Source: Pseudomonas viridiflava (GTDB lineage Bacteria > Pseudomonadota > Gammaproteobacteria > Pseudomonadales > Pseudomonadaceae). Taken from it: DNA of 64,000 bases. The notes beneath the pieces were generated by a model. It did no database searches. It was not told the origin of the DNA and saw only the letters and a list, made by a program, of their open reading frames with translations. The position numbers and the translations under genes were made by a program. Positions 22,857 to 31,697 of the stretch are shown in pieces. The stretch covers positions 52,224-116,223 of the forward strand of contig NZ_UUON01000030.1 in NCBI RefSeq assembly GCF_900590885.1, given 5' to 3'. Position 1 is the first letter of the stretch; each line of letters begins with the position of its first letter.

Positions 22857-24320
22857 CTATAGAGGCGAAAACCCGCGACGCAAATCCCCACTACGCGCCA
22901 GAAACCGACCCGGCCGCTGACCATTCGCCTGCCCATCGCTGTAGCTCAACACGCCATTGACCCACACGCCTTCAATGCCCTCCGCCGCCCGCTGCGGTTC
23001 CTTGAAGTCCGCCACATCGCGTACCCGCAACGGGTCGAACAACACTAGGTCGGCCCAGTGCCCTTCGCGGATTTCGCCGCGCTCGGCCAGCCCGAAACGT
23101 GCGGCCGACAAGCCGGTCATCTTGTGCACAGCCGTGTGCAACGCAAACAACCCCACATCCCGGCTGAAATGCCCCAGCACCCGTGGAAACGCACCCCACA
23201 GACGCGGGTGCGGAAACGGGTCTTCCGGCAGCCCGTCCGAGCCCACCATGGACAGCGGATGCGCGAGGATGCGGCGTACATCCGCCTCATCCATGCCGTA
23301 GTACACCGCCCCCGCCGGTTGCAGGCGACGCGCTGCGTCCAGCAGCGAAACCTCCCACTCGGCGGCGATATCCTGCAAGTCGCGCCCGCCCACTTCCGGG
23401 TGCGGCGTCGACCAAGTGATGGTGATGCGAAACGCATCGGTGACTTGCTTGAGGTCCAGGGTCGAAGAACTGGCCGCGTAGGGGTAACAATCACACCCCA
23501 CCGGGTGAGTTTTCGCCGCCAGCTCCAGCGCCGCCAACAGCTGCGGACTACGCCCCCAGTTACCGGCGCCAGCACACTTGAGGTGGGAAATGATCACCGG
23601 CGCCTGGGCATGCCGGCCGATCTGGAAGGCTTCGTCCATCGCCTCCAGCACCGGTTCGAACTCGCTGCGCAAATGGGTGGTGTATACCGCGCCGAACGCC
23701 GTGAGTTCTTCGCTCAGTTGCAGCACTTCATCGGTCTCGGCATTAAACGCGCTGGCGTAGGCCAGGCCGGTGGATAAGCCGAGGGCGCCCGCCGCCAGGC
23801 TCTCTTGCAACTGCACGCGCATCGCGGCGATTTCAGCCGGTGTGGCGCTGCGGTGCAGGTCGTCCATATGGTTGCTGCGCAGCGCCGTGTGGCCGATCAG
23901 CGCGGCGACGTTGACGGCCGGGTGGGCGTTTTCCACCGCAACGCGGTAGTCGGTAAAACGTGGGTAGGTGAATGCCTCGCGCTTGCCCAACAGGTTCATC
24001 GGGTCCGGCGGGTCGCCGCGCAAACTCACCGGCGACGCGCTGATGCCGCAGTTGCCGACAATCACCGTGGTCACGCCCTGGCTGAGCTTGGGCAGCATCT
24101 GCGGGTGGCGGATCACCACGGTGTCATCGTGGGTATGCACGTCGATAAAACCCGGTGCCAGCACGCGGCCGGTGCCATCGATTTCATCCGTGGCCTGCGC
24201 GGTCGCCAGGTCGCCGATCGCTTCGATGCGCCCGTCGCGCACGCCCACATCGGCGACATAACCCGGGGTGTTGCTGCCATCGATGATCAGCGCCTGGCGA
24301 ATCAGCGTGTCGTACTTCAT
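22857..24320 (-). CDS. dan: D-aminoacylase (N-acyl-D-amino-acid deacylase)
   Basis: 487 aa amidohydrolase, EC 3.5.1.81 family. It removes the acyl group from N-acyl-D-amino acids. The TIM-barrel metal site begins with PGFIDVHTHDD (about residues 64-74); further motifs are VVGNCGISASPV, THLRSE and ISHLKCAGAGNWG; the C-terminal beta domain has LADLVLFDPLRVRDVADF. The start at 24320 lies 1 nt after the regulator stop. The neighbours, a GntP-type permease and an RpiR regulator, point to import of an acylated D-amino acid or sugar-acid, released and then used as carbon or nitrogen source. Confidence 0.93.
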   Translation of the reverse strand: MKYDTLIRQALIIDGSNTPGYVADVGVRDGRIEAIGDLATAQATDEIDGTGRVLAPGFIDVHTHDDTVVIRHPQMLPKLSQGVTTVIVGNCGISASPVSLRGDPPDPMNLLGKREAFTYPRFTDYRVAVENAHPAVNVAALIGHTALRSNHMDDLHRSATPAEIAAMRVQLQESLAAGALGLSTGLAYASAFNAETDEVLQLSEELTAFGAVYTTHLRSEFEPVLEAMDEAFQIGRHAQAPVIISHLKCAGAGNWGRSPQLLAALELAAKTHPVGCDCYPYAASSSTLDLKQVTDAFRITITWSTPHPEVGGRDLQDIAAEWEVSLLDAARRLQPAGAVYYGMDEADVRRILAHPLSMVGSDGLPEDPFPHPRLWGAFPRVLGHFSRDVGLFALHTAVHKMTGLSAARFGLAERGEIREGHWADLVLFDPLRVRDVADFKEPQRAAEGIEGVWVNGVLSYSDGQANGQRPGRFLARSGDLRRGFSPL

Positions 24321-24321
24321 A

Positions 24322-25182
24322 TCAGTCTCCAAGCGGCAGGCTGTCGGGCCCGCCGCGATAATCGTCGAGGGCCAGCTTGATCCGGCGCAGGCGTTCCTGG
24401 TTGGCGTCGGGCAGGGCCAGCGCCAGCTCGGTGGCCAGCAGGTCGATGGCCAGCAGCATGCCGTAGCGCGCCGCCGTGGGTTTGTAGATAAAACTGGTTT
24501 CGGCCGGTTGCAGCGGCAGCACAACGTCGGCCAAGCGCGCGAGGGGTGAGTCGGCCAGGGTGATGGCAATGATGCGCGCGTCGTAGTTGCGCGCCAGTTC
24601 CACCACATGCAGCAGCTCGGGGGTGAGGCCGGTCAGCGAACACACCATCAACACGTGTTCCGGGCCCAGCGTCGCGGCCGTGACCCGCATCATCACCGGG
24701 TCATGGCTGGCGGCAATCGGGTAGCCCAGCCGCACCAGGCGCACCTGCAATTCGTCGCTGCACAGGCTGGAGGGGCCACCCATGCCAAACGCGTGAATCA
24801 TCCGCGCCTTGCCCAGCAGGCTCACCGCATCGACAAAGCTGGATTGGTTGAAACCCGACAGGTGCTGACGCAACGTGGCTTCGATGTCACCGAGGATCTG
24901 CCGGTGAAACGCCGACTGCTCCGGCAACCCTGCCGGGTCGAGGAAGCGAGTACCGACGCCGCTGGCCTGGGCCAACTGCAGGCGCAGGTCACGCAAGTCT
25001 CGGCACCCCACGCTGCGGGCAAAGCGTGACAAGGTGGCGGTGCTGACCTCGGCCCGCTGCGACAACTCTTCCAGGCTGGCCGATGCGGCAAAGCCCACGT
25101 CATCCAGCATCAGCTTGGCGATACGCCCTTCGCCGGCGCTGAAGGAAGCCTGGCGGGCGCGGATCTGGTAGAGGATGTCCAT
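24322..25182 (-). CDS. RpiR/MurR-family transcriptional regulator
   Basis: 286 aa. N-terminal helix-turn-helix of the RpiR type (about 1-77: MLDDVGFAASASLEELSQRAEVSTATLSRFARSVGCRDLRDLRLQL) and a C-terminal SIS domain (about 125-255: HAFGMGGPSSLCSDELQVRLVRLG, VLMVCSLTGLTPELLHVVELARN), which in this family binds phosphosugars. It lies within the operon between permease and D-aminoacylase, 1 nt before the latter. It is the obvious local regulator; a possible target site is noted upstream of the permease. A SIS domain with a D-amino acid operon hints that a muramic-acid-like compound might be the inducer (inference). Confidence 0.92.
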   Translation of the reverse strand: MDILYQIRARQASFSAGEGRIAKLMLDDVGFAASASLEELSQRAEVSTATLSRFARSVGCRDLRDLRLQLAQASGVGTRFLDPAGLPEQSAFHRQILGDIEATLRQHLSGFNQSSFVDAVSLLGKARMIHAFGMGGPSSLCSDELQVRLVRLGYPIAASHDPVMMRVTAATLGPEHVLMVCSLTGLTPELLHVVELARNYDARIIAITLADSPLARLADVVLPLQPAETSFIYKPTAARYGMLLAIDLLATELALALPDANQERLRRIKLALDDYRGGPDSLPLGD

Positions 25183-25194
25183 GGGGGCTCCGGG

Positions 25195-26544
25195 TCAAAG
25201 AATGCAGGACAGACCATAGGTCAGACCGAACGCGACCACCGAAATCAGCGTCTCCAATACGGTCCAGGTCTTGAAGGTCTGGATCACCGTCATATTGAAG
25301 TATTCCTTGATCAGCCAGAAGCCGCCGTCATTCACGTGGGAAAAGATCACCGAGCCCGCACCGGTGGCCAGCACCAGCAATTCAGGGTGTGGATAACCCA
25401 GGCCCATGGCGACCGGCGCCACCACGCCGGAGGCAGTGGTCATGGCCACCGTGGCCGAGCCGGTGGCGATGCGCATCAACGCGGCAAACAGCCAGCCCAT
25501 CACCAAGGGGGACAGGTTGAACGCATGGGCGAGGCCGAGGATTTCATGGGTCACGCCCGCGTCCACCAGAATGCGATTCAAGCCGCCGCCCGCGCCCACC
25601 AGCAAGGTGATGCTGGCGGTCGGCGCCAGGCATTCATTGGTGAACTTGAGGATCGATTCGCGGTTGAAGCCCTGCGCCAGGCCCAGGGTATAGAAACTCA
25701 CCAGGGTCGCCACCAGCAGCGCGATCACCGAGTTGCCGATAAACAGCAGGAACTGGTTGAACCCGGTGCCTGGTGTGGAAAGCACATTGGCCCAGCCGCC
25801 GATCATCATCAGCACCACCGGCAACAGGATGGTGCCCATGGTCATCGCAAAACTCGGCAAGCGGGTGCGTGGCTCGCGCTCGATGAACTGACGTTCCAGC
25901 GGGTTTTCCGCCGGCAGCTGGATGCGCGGCACGATGAATTTTGCATACAGCGGGCCGGCGATGATCGCCGTCGGGATACCAATGAGGATCGCGTAAAGCA
26001 CCGTCTGGCCGACCGACGCGTTATACGCCAGCACCGCCATCATCGCCGCCGGGTGTGGCGGCACCAGCGCATGCACCACCGACAAACCGGCGACCATCGG
26101 CAGGCCGACCATCAGGATCGACACCCCCACGCGCCGCGCCACGGTAAAGGCGATCGGCACCAGCAACACAAACCCGACCTCGAAGAACAGCGGCAGCCCC
26201 ACCAGAAACGCGATGCACACCATCGCCCAATGCGCATTGCGCTCGCCGAAACGGTTGATCAACGTGCGCGCCACCTGCTCGGCGCCGCCGGACTCGGCCA
26301 TCATCTTGCCAAGCATCGTGCCCAGCGCCACCACCAGCGCGATATGCCCCAGGGTCTTGCCGACGCCCGCCTCATATGAACCCATGATGGTGTCCGCCGG
26401 CATCCCGGCCATCAGCGCCAGGCCAATGGACACCAGGGTGATGACGATAAACGGGTTGAGTCGGTAACGTGCGATCAGCACGATCAATGCAATGATGGCG
26501 ATGGCAGCGTATGCCAATAGCCCGAAGCCCGGTGATGCGGCCAT
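25195..26544 (-). CDS. GntP family permease
   Basis: 449 aa, about 12-14 hydrophobic segments, gluconate:H+ symporter (GntP) family. Typical features: GYGVGKTLGHIALVVALGTMLGKMMAESGGAEQVA-like segment near residue 65, FFEVGFVLLVPIAFTVARR, VVHALVPPHPAAMMA, and the C-terminal SVIFSHVNDGGFWLIKEYFNMT motif. The family imports gluconate, other sugar acids or D-serine (DsdX). First gene of the permease-regulator-D-aminoacylase-VOC operon; the start at 26544 has GAGGAGTACC upstream. With D-aminoacylase, an acylated D-amino acid is the most likely cargo. Confidence 0.92.
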   Translation of the reverse strand: MAASPGFGLLAYAAIAIIALIVLIARYRLNPFIVITLVSIGLALMAGMPADTIMGSYEAGVGKTLGHIALVVALGTMLGKMMAESGGAEQVARTLINRFGERNAHWAMVCIAFLVGLPLFFEVGFVLLVPIAFTVARRVGVSILMVGLPMVAGLSVVHALVPPHPAAMMAVLAYNASVGQTVLYAILIGIPTAIIAGPLYAKFIVPRIQLPAENPLERQFIEREPRTRLPSFAMTMGTILLPVVLMMIGGWANVLSTPGTGFNQFLLFIGNSVIALLVATLVSFYTLGLAQGFNRESILKFTNECLAPTASITLLVGAGGGLNRILVDAGVTHEILGLAHAFNLSPLVMGWLFAALMRIATGSATVAMTTASGVVAPVAMGLGYPHPELLVLATGAGSVIFSHVNDGGFWLIKEYFNMTVIQTFKTWTVLETLISVVAFGLTYGLSCIL

Positions 26545-26623
26545 GCGGTACTCCTCGGAAAGGGTCACGTCGAGTTGGTTGTGAAACTCATAAATCATTA
26601 CCGAGGAGTATTTTCAATTTTTA

Positions 26624-26637
26624 TGAAAGTAAGTTTC
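26624..26637. promoter_or_regulatory. Possible RpiR-type operator upstream of the permease operon
   Basis: TGAAAGTAAGTTTC has GAAA/TTTC arms around a 5-nt centre, the general form of RpiR/MurR sites, 80 bp before the permease start. A second TGAAAC lies at 26582. The rest of 26545-26792 shows nothing else distinctive. Confidence 0.35.
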
Positions 26638-26792
26638 GCCCACGGATAAGCGCTGTCGCAGTGGGATATGCCCAACGCCCGTGTATGAAAATTCAGGGGG
26701 TGTTCTTACATGAAGTTCAAAGAAGGCTGGAAACTCAATGGCCACCATCGAGTCATAGAATGCGCATCCACTCATGCCCAGGAAAATCGACC

Positions 26793-27173
26793 ATGATTCG
26801 CACCTCCCTCACCGCCGGCGCCTTGCTTCTAGCCTTGTGCGGCGGCGCTTCGGCCGCCGATAACGGCGCGCTGAAAAAATGCATGGACAGCGCCAACACC
26901 ACCGCCGACATGGTCGGTTGCAACGCCAAGGAAGCCAAGGTGCAGGACGATCGCCTGAACCGCGCCTACAAGACCGCCCTCACCGCCCAGGAAGGGGCGC
27001 GCAAGCAGCAACTGCAAGACGTGCAGCGCCTGTGGATAAAGTACCGCGATGCCAATTGCGCGTTCGCCGGCAGCGCCACCGGCGGCACCATCGACCAGGT
27101 CAACGGCTCCGGCTGCGTGCTGGACATGACCCAGACCCGTGCCCAGGAACTCGAAGACCTGGTCGGGCCTTGA
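26793..27173 (+). CDS. LprI-like (DUF1311) secreted protein
   Basis: 126 aa with signal peptide MIRTSLTAGALLLALCGGASAAD. The mature part has the DUF1311/LprI pattern: KKCMDSANTTADMVGCNAKEAKVQDDRLNRAYKTAL, LWIKYRDANCAF and TQTRAQELEDL, with four cysteines that could form two disulfides. LprI of mycobacteria inhibits lysozyme, but most family members are uncharacterised. Start at 26793 chosen for the signal peptide; the long upstream open frame overlaps the permease promoter region. Stands alone; convergent with the SulP gene with only 4 bp between. Confidence 0.85.
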   Translation: MIRTSLTAGALLLALCGGASAADNGALKKCMDSANTTADMVGCNAKEAKVQDDRLNRAYKTALTAQEGARKQQLQDVQRLWIKYRDANCAFAGSATGGTIDQVNGSGCVLDMTQTRAQELEDLVGP

Positions 27174-27177
27174 TCAC

Positions 27178-28623
27178 TTAGTCATGATGAACGCGGGCGC
27201 GCTTGAGCAACTTCTTGCAGCGCTCCGACAAATGCAGCACCCGCAGATGCTTGCCGGCCTTGCTGTAACGCTCGCGCAGGGTCATCAGCGCGGCAATCGC
27301 CGAGTAGTCGACAAAGCTCAGGTGGCGGCAATCCAGCGTCACCTGGGCCGGGTCATTGGCCGGGTCGAACTGGTTCAGAAACGGCGTGGTCGAGGCGAAA
27401 AACAAAGTGCCGTGCAGGCGATACAGCTTGCTGCCGTCGGCTTCCAGATGCTCATCGGCGTACAGCTCACGCGCCTGTTGCCAGGCAAAGTTAAGCGCCG
27501 CAATCACGATGCCGCAGAGCACGGCGGTGGCCAGGTCGGTGAACACGGTGATCACCGTCACCGCGATAATCACCAGCACATCATTGACCGGTACTTTGTT
27601 GATCACCCGCAGGGACGCCCAGGCGAAGGTCTGCTGGGACACCACAAACATCACGCCCACCAACGCCGCCAGCGGGATTCGCTCGATCAGCGGCGACAGA
27701 AACAGAATGAACAACAGGATCATCACCCCGGCAAACACCCCGGAGAAACGCCCGCGCCCGCCGGAGCTTAAGTTGATCACGGTTTGCCCGATCATCGCGC
27801 AACCGCCCATGCCGCCGAACAGGCCCGAGACCATATTCGCCGCGCCCAACGCCACGCTTTCGCGATCGGGGTAGCCACGGGTTTCGGTGATTTCGTCGGT
27901 GAGGTTAAGGGTCAACAGGGTTTCCAGCAGGCCGACCATGGCCATCAGGAACGCGTAAGGCGCGATGAGGGTGAAGGTTTCCAGGGTCCAGGGGATCTGC
28001 GGCAGTGCAAAGCTCGGCAGGCCGCCGGCGATGTGGGCCATGTCGCCGAGGGTGCGGGTCGGCAGGCCGAGCAGGTACACCGCCAGGCCCACGCCGAGGA
28101 TCGCCACCAGCGCCGGCGGCACGGCGCGGGTGAGGCGCGGCAGCAGGTAGACGATGGCCATGGTCGTAACCACCAGGCCGGTCATCACGTACAACGGCGT
28201 GCCGCTGAGCCAGGTTTCACCGCTCTTGAAATGCTCCAATTGCGCCAGCGCAATGATGATCGCCAGGCCGTTGACGAACCCCAGCATCACCGAGTGCGGC
28301 ACCATGCGCACCAGCTTGCCCAGGCGCAGCAGGCCGAACGCGACCATGATCAACCCGCCCAGCAGCACCGTAGCCAGCAGGTATTCCACGCCGTGCTGCA
28401 CCACCAGCGCGACGATCACTACCGCCATCGACCCCGCCGCACCGGACACCATGCCCGGCCGCCCGCCGAACAACGCGGTGAGGGTGCAGATGATAAAAGC
28501 GCCGTAGAGCCCCATCAGCGGGTTGAGGTGGGCCACTAGGGCAAAGGCGATGCATTCGGGCAGCAACGCGAAAGACGTGGTGAGGCCGGCCAGGGCATCG
28601 GCGCGCAGACGGGTGAGGTTCAT
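27178..28623 (-). CDS. SulP family inorganic anion transporter
   Basis: 481 aa. An N-terminal membrane domain with about 10-12 segments (begins LRADALAGLTTSFALLPECIAFALVAHLNPLMGLYGAF, the SulP opening) and a C-terminal STAS domain (about 395-475, QVTLDCRHLSFVDYSAIAALMTLRERY). Members move sulfate, bicarbonate, chloride or dicarboxylates. No carbonic anhydrase or sulfur gene adjoins, so the substrate is open. Start at 28623. Converges with the LprI-like gene. Confidence 0.93.
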   Translation of the reverse strand: MNLTRLRADALAGLTTSFALLPECIAFALVAHLNPLMGLYGAFIICTLTALFGGRPGMVSGAAGSMAVVIVALVVQHGVEYLLATVLLGGLIMVAFGLLRLGKLVRMVPHSVMLGFVNGLAIIIALAQLEHFKSGETWLSGTPLYVMTGLVVTTMAIVYLLPRLTRAVPPALVAILGVGLAVYLLGLPTRTLGDMAHIAGGLPSFALPQIPWTLETFTLIAPYAFLMAMVGLLETLLTLNLTDEITETRGYPDRESVALGAANMVSGLFGGMGGCAMIGQTVINLSSGGRGRFSGVFAGVMILLFILFLSPLIERIPLAALVGVMFVVSQQTFAWASLRVINKVPVNDVLVIIAVTVITVFTDLATAVLCGIVIAALNFAWQQARELYADEHLEADGSKLYRLHGTLFFASTTPFLNQFDPANDPAQVTLDCRHLSFVDYSAIAALMTLRERYSKAGKHLRVLHLSERCKKLLKRARVHHD

Positions 28624-28710
28624 GGGGTACCAGGGAGTTGCGGGGGATAAGGCGGGGAATGGTACGGAATTGCGGCGGGTGGGGCTAGTATGGGAGACCG
28701 AGTCGCCTCA

Positions 28711-28782
28711 ATCGGGGGCAAGCCCCCTCCCACATTTTGACCGCGTACACAGGTTAAGTGTGGGAGGGGGCTTGCCCCCGAT
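28711..28782. repeat. REP pair, GGGGGCAAGCCCCCTCCCAC class
   Basis: Two inverted copies, 28711-28734 and 28759-28782, with a 24-nt spacer, lying between the SulP gene and the next minus-strand gene. Here the arms face outward relative to the pairs at 2081 and 12330. Confidence 0.92.
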
Positions 28783-28808
28783 TGCAGCGCCTCGGTATCA
28801 AGCGAACA

Positions 28809-29702
28809 TCACACCATCTCGTTGCGAATCCACTCAACCACCGAAGTGCGCTTCGGCGCCCACCCCAGCAATTCACGCGCATGCTTGCCGCGCACCCGGC
28901 TGTTCGAGCCCAGGCCGTAGTTGGCCATTTCATACCCCCACTCGGCCTCAGCCTCGGCCAATGGCCAATCCTGCGGCTGGCCCAGCTCCAGCGCCTCGGC
29001 GATGGCCGTGGTCATGTCGATAAACGACGCTTCACCGCTTTCCACAAAGTAGAAGGTGCCCGGCACATTCTTGGTCAGCGCCAGCAGGTACAGCGCCACC
29101 ACGTCTTCAATGTGCACGTTGGACCAGATGTTCTGCCCCGTGCCGACATGGCGCACCACCCCGCTTTTGCGCGCCTGCTTGAGCAAGCGCGGCAATTGCA
29201 CGCTGTCGCGCTTCACGCCCAGGCTGTGGCCGTAGATCAGCGTGTTGCAGATTACTGCCGAGTTCACGCCGTCTTGGGCGGCGGCCAGGATCAGGTTGTC
29301 GATGGCCACGCGGGCGGCCTTGTCGACGGTCGGCTCTGGCAGGTTGTCTTCAAAATAGATGACATCGCTGGCCTTGCCGCCCGACGCATCACCCACGATG
29401 CTTGAGCCGCTGGTGTGCAGAAAGGCTTTGTTCGAGCCCTTCAACGCAGCCAGCAAGGTTTCCACGGCGGCGCGGTGGTCGCTGCTGGCGGCGTTGATTA
29501 CGGCGTCAGCGTTGTGCGCCTGTTCGGTCAACACGGCTGCGTCGTCGAGGGTGCCGATCACAGGGACGATGCCCAACGCGGTCATCTCGGCAGCCTGTTC
29601 GGCGCTGCGCACCAGGCCGGTGACGTGATGGCCAGCCTTGACCAGGCCGGTGGCGATCGAGCCGCCGATAAACCCTGCGGCGCCGGTAATGAATACGTTC
29701 AT
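28809..29702 (-). CDS. NAD(P)-dependent oxidoreductase/epimerase (extended or atypical SDR)
   Basis: 297 aa. Rossmann start MNVFITGAAGFIGGSIATGLVKAGHHVTGLVRSAEQA, with GxxGxxG; DAVINAASSDH and FLHTSGSSIVGDASG follow; the downstream YxxxK of classical SDRs is not clear (VAIDNLILAAAQDGVNSAVICNTLIYG instead), as in the SDR-a5/a-type NAD-dependent epimerase-like proteins. Start at 29702 chosen at the Rossmann motif with AGGAGCACACTCC upstream; 26 extra codons are rejected. Divergently no partner; the LysR gene 103 bp upstream lies on the same strand. Substrate unknown. Confidence 0.85.
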   Translation of the reverse strand: MNVFITGAAGFIGGSIATGLVKAGHHVTGLVRSAEQAAEMTALGIVPVIGTLDDAAVLTEQAHNADAVINAASSDHRAAVETLLAALKGSNKAFLHTSGSSIVGDASGGKASDVIYFEDNLPEPTVDKAARVAIDNLILAAAQDGVNSAVICNTLIYGHSLGVKRDSVQLPRLLKQARKSGVVRHVGTGQNIWSNVHIEDVVALYLLALTKNVPGTFYFVESGEASFIDMTTAIAEALELGQPQDWPLAEAEAEWGYEMANYGLGSNSRVRGKHARELLGWAPKRTSVVEWIRNEMV

Positions 29703-29805
29703 GGAGTGTGCTCCTGACTGGGTAAGTGATGGGCCCAGTATCAAGGCCCCCTCCCCATCGAATAAGACCCTGTTGCCCAATTCAGTCTTGCGCGCAGATC
29801 ACGAA

Positions 29806-30702
29806 TCAGCTGGCATACCGCGCCAGCTTGGCCTGAATGAAGTCCAGGAAGCACTGAATGCGCAACGCCAGTTGCGAGTTGCGGTAGAACACCGCGTGGA
29901 TCGGCTGGCGATAACCGCTGTTGAACCCCTCCAGCACCGGCACCAGGCGCCCGGCCTCAATGTCGGCGATGGTCATGAAGTTCGACAGGCAGCAAATCCC
30001 CTGTCCCTCCAACGCCAGCTGGCGCACGGTTTCGCCACTGGACGCGGCCACACTTGGCTGGATCAGCCAGCGGTCGCCCTCCACATGGCGCAATGGCCAG
30101 TGGTTGAGGGTTTCGGTCTGGGTAAAGCCGAGCAAGGTATGCCCGGCCAGCTCGGCCACCGTACTCGGCGTGCCATGCTGCTTGAGGTACGCGGGGCTGG
30201 CGAGGATATGCAGCGGCGTGCTGCCCAGCGCTCGCGCATGCAAGGTCGAGTCGGCCAGGGCGCCGATGCGGATGGCGATGTCGGTGCTCTGTTCCAGCAG
30301 GTCGATGATCAAGTCATCGCTGTTCAGCTCCAGCTGGATCTGCGGGTAAAGGCGACGAAACTCGGCAATGTACGGCACGATCCCGTGCAGCATGAACGGC
30401 ACGGCGGCATTGATGCGCAGGCGCCCGGCCGGGTTTTTCTGGCGGGACGACAGGCGCTCTTCCAGCTCATCCATCTGCGCCAGGATCACCTTGGCCTGTT
30501 CGAAGAAGTACTTGCCCTCCTCGGTCAGGTCCATGCGCCGCGTGGTGCGGTTGATCAGCGTGGTGTCGAGCTTGGCTTCCAGGCGCGACAGGGTGCGGCT
30601 GACCGCCGACGGCGTCTGCCCGATCTGCTCCGCCGCCGCGGAAATCGAGCCGCACTCAATCACGCTGACGAAGATCTGTAACTCGTCGGATCGGGCTTTC
30701 AC
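29806..30702 (-). CDS. LysR-type transcriptional regulator
   Basis: 298 aa. GTG start with GAGGACA upstream. Winged helix in residues 1-60 (ELQIFVSVIECGSISAAAEQIGQTPSAVSRTLSRLEAKLDTTLINRTTRRMDLTEEG), then a substrate-binding domain. It has the look of the large DsdC/AaeR-like group of Pseudomonas LTTRs that act on an adjacent oxidoreductase; the SDR gene downstream in the same direction is the natural candidate target, but this is inferred from position only. Confidence 0.9.
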   Translation of the reverse strand: MKARSDELQIFVSVIECGSISAAAEQIGQTPSAVSRTLSRLEAKLDTTLINRTTRRMDLTEEGKYFFEQAKVILAQMDELEERLSSRQKNPAGRLRINAAVPFMLHGIVPYIAEFRRLYPQIQLELNSDDLIIDLLEQSTDIAIRIGALADSTLHARALGSTPLHILASPAYLKQHGTPSTVAELAGHTLLGFTQTETLNHWPLRHVEGDRWLIQPSVAASSGETVRQLALEGQGICCLSNFMTIADIEAGRLVPVLEGFNSGYRQPIHAVFYRNSQLALRIQCFLDFIQAKLARYAS

Positions 30703-30795
30703 AGGCTGTCCTCGTTATCGATTGCCGCCAGCTTACACCGAGATGCGCCAGAGGCTGCTCGTAGCACGCCAGGTCGGCTTAGATGGCCGGGCAAC

Positions 30796-31560
30796 TTAAC
30801 CGCCGATCAACAGGTGCCCGCCCAACAGTGCCATGCCGATAAAAAACACGCGCTTGAACAGCACCGCACTGATGCGCTGGCGCAGCACCTGGCCCAGCCA
30901 CATGCCCAGCAGCGCGGGCACCAGGGCCAGCAAGGAGGCACTGACCTCGCCGCCGCCGAGCGTACCGCGCCAGGCCAGCCCGGCGGCCAGCGCCAGGGTG
31001 GACACGGTGAACGACAGCCCCAACGCCTGCACCAGTTGATCGCGATTCAAACCCAGCGCCTGCAGATACGGCACGGCGGGAATCACGAATACACCGGTGG
31101 CCGAGGTGATGATGCCGGTGACCAGCCCACACAGCGGGCCCAGCCAGCGTTCGGTTTGAGGCTGCACCTTGAAGGTGGGCACGAACAACCCACTCAACGC
31201 ATACAGCAACAAGGCCGCGCCCAAGGCGCGCACCACCCAATGGCCGCCGTCCATGCCCAGCCACAGTGTGCCGAGCCCGGTGCCAAGGAAAATCAGCAAA
31301 AGCATCGGCCACAGGCGCTTGAGCAACGCGCTCAAGTGGCCACCGAATGCCAGTTGCCAGAGGTTGGTGACGGTCGACGGAATAATCAGCAATGCCGCAG
31401 CCTGCGCCGGCAGCATAGCCAGGCCGAGCATGCCCATGGCCACGGTGGGCAGGCCGAGGCCGATCACGCCCTTGACGGTGCCGGCGAGCAGGAAGGTGCC
31501 GATGACCAGCAGGGTCAGGGCTGGGCCGAGGTTTTGGTAGAACGCGAGGAAGGTAGTCAT
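30796..31560 (-). CDS. TSUP (TauE/SafE) family permease
   Basis: 254 aa, 7-8 hydrophobic segments. Opens with LTLLVIGTFLLAGTVKGVIGLGLPTVAMGMLGLAM, the family repeat containing the KGxxGxGG-like motif, and repeats it with GLVTGIITSATGVFVIPAVPYLQALG in the second half. TSUP proteins export or import sulfite, sulfonates or other small anions. Start at 31560 chosen by alignment with the family; longer extension rejected. Divergent from a LysR gene that probably regulates it. Confidence 0.9.
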   Translation of the reverse strand: MTTFLAFYQNLGPALTLLVIGTFLLAGTVKGVIGLGLPTVAMGMLGLAMLPAQAAALLIIPSTVTNLWQLAFGGHLSALLKRLWPMLLLIFLGTGLGTLWLGMDGGHWVVRALGAALLLYALSGLFVPTFKVQPQTERWLGPLCGLVTGIITSATGVFVIPAVPYLQALGLNRDQLVQALGLSFTVSTLALAAGLAWRGTLGGGEVSASLLALVPALLGMWLGQVLRQRISAVLFKRVFFIGMALLGGHLLIGG

Positions 31561-31645
31561 GGGGGGATTGTGGCGCCTTTCGATATCGCCGCAAATGCGC
31601 CATATACTGACGCAGCCTCTTGTTTTGTGTGAGGCTGAGATCGCC

Positions 31646-31667
31646 ATCGGGGGCAAGCCCCCGATGA
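31646..31667. repeat. Short REP-like palindrome
   Basis: CATCGGGGGC-AA-GCCCCCGATG, a perfect 10-bp stem with a 2-nt loop. It has the core of the REP class but lacks the CTCCCAC arms. It lies in the 137-bp gap between the divergent TSUP and LysR genes, an unusual place for a REP since it would be in the 5' region of the LysR mRNA. Confidence 0.8.
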
Positions 31668-31697
31668 GGCCCGTCCAGCCACAGGAAAACCCCAGCC

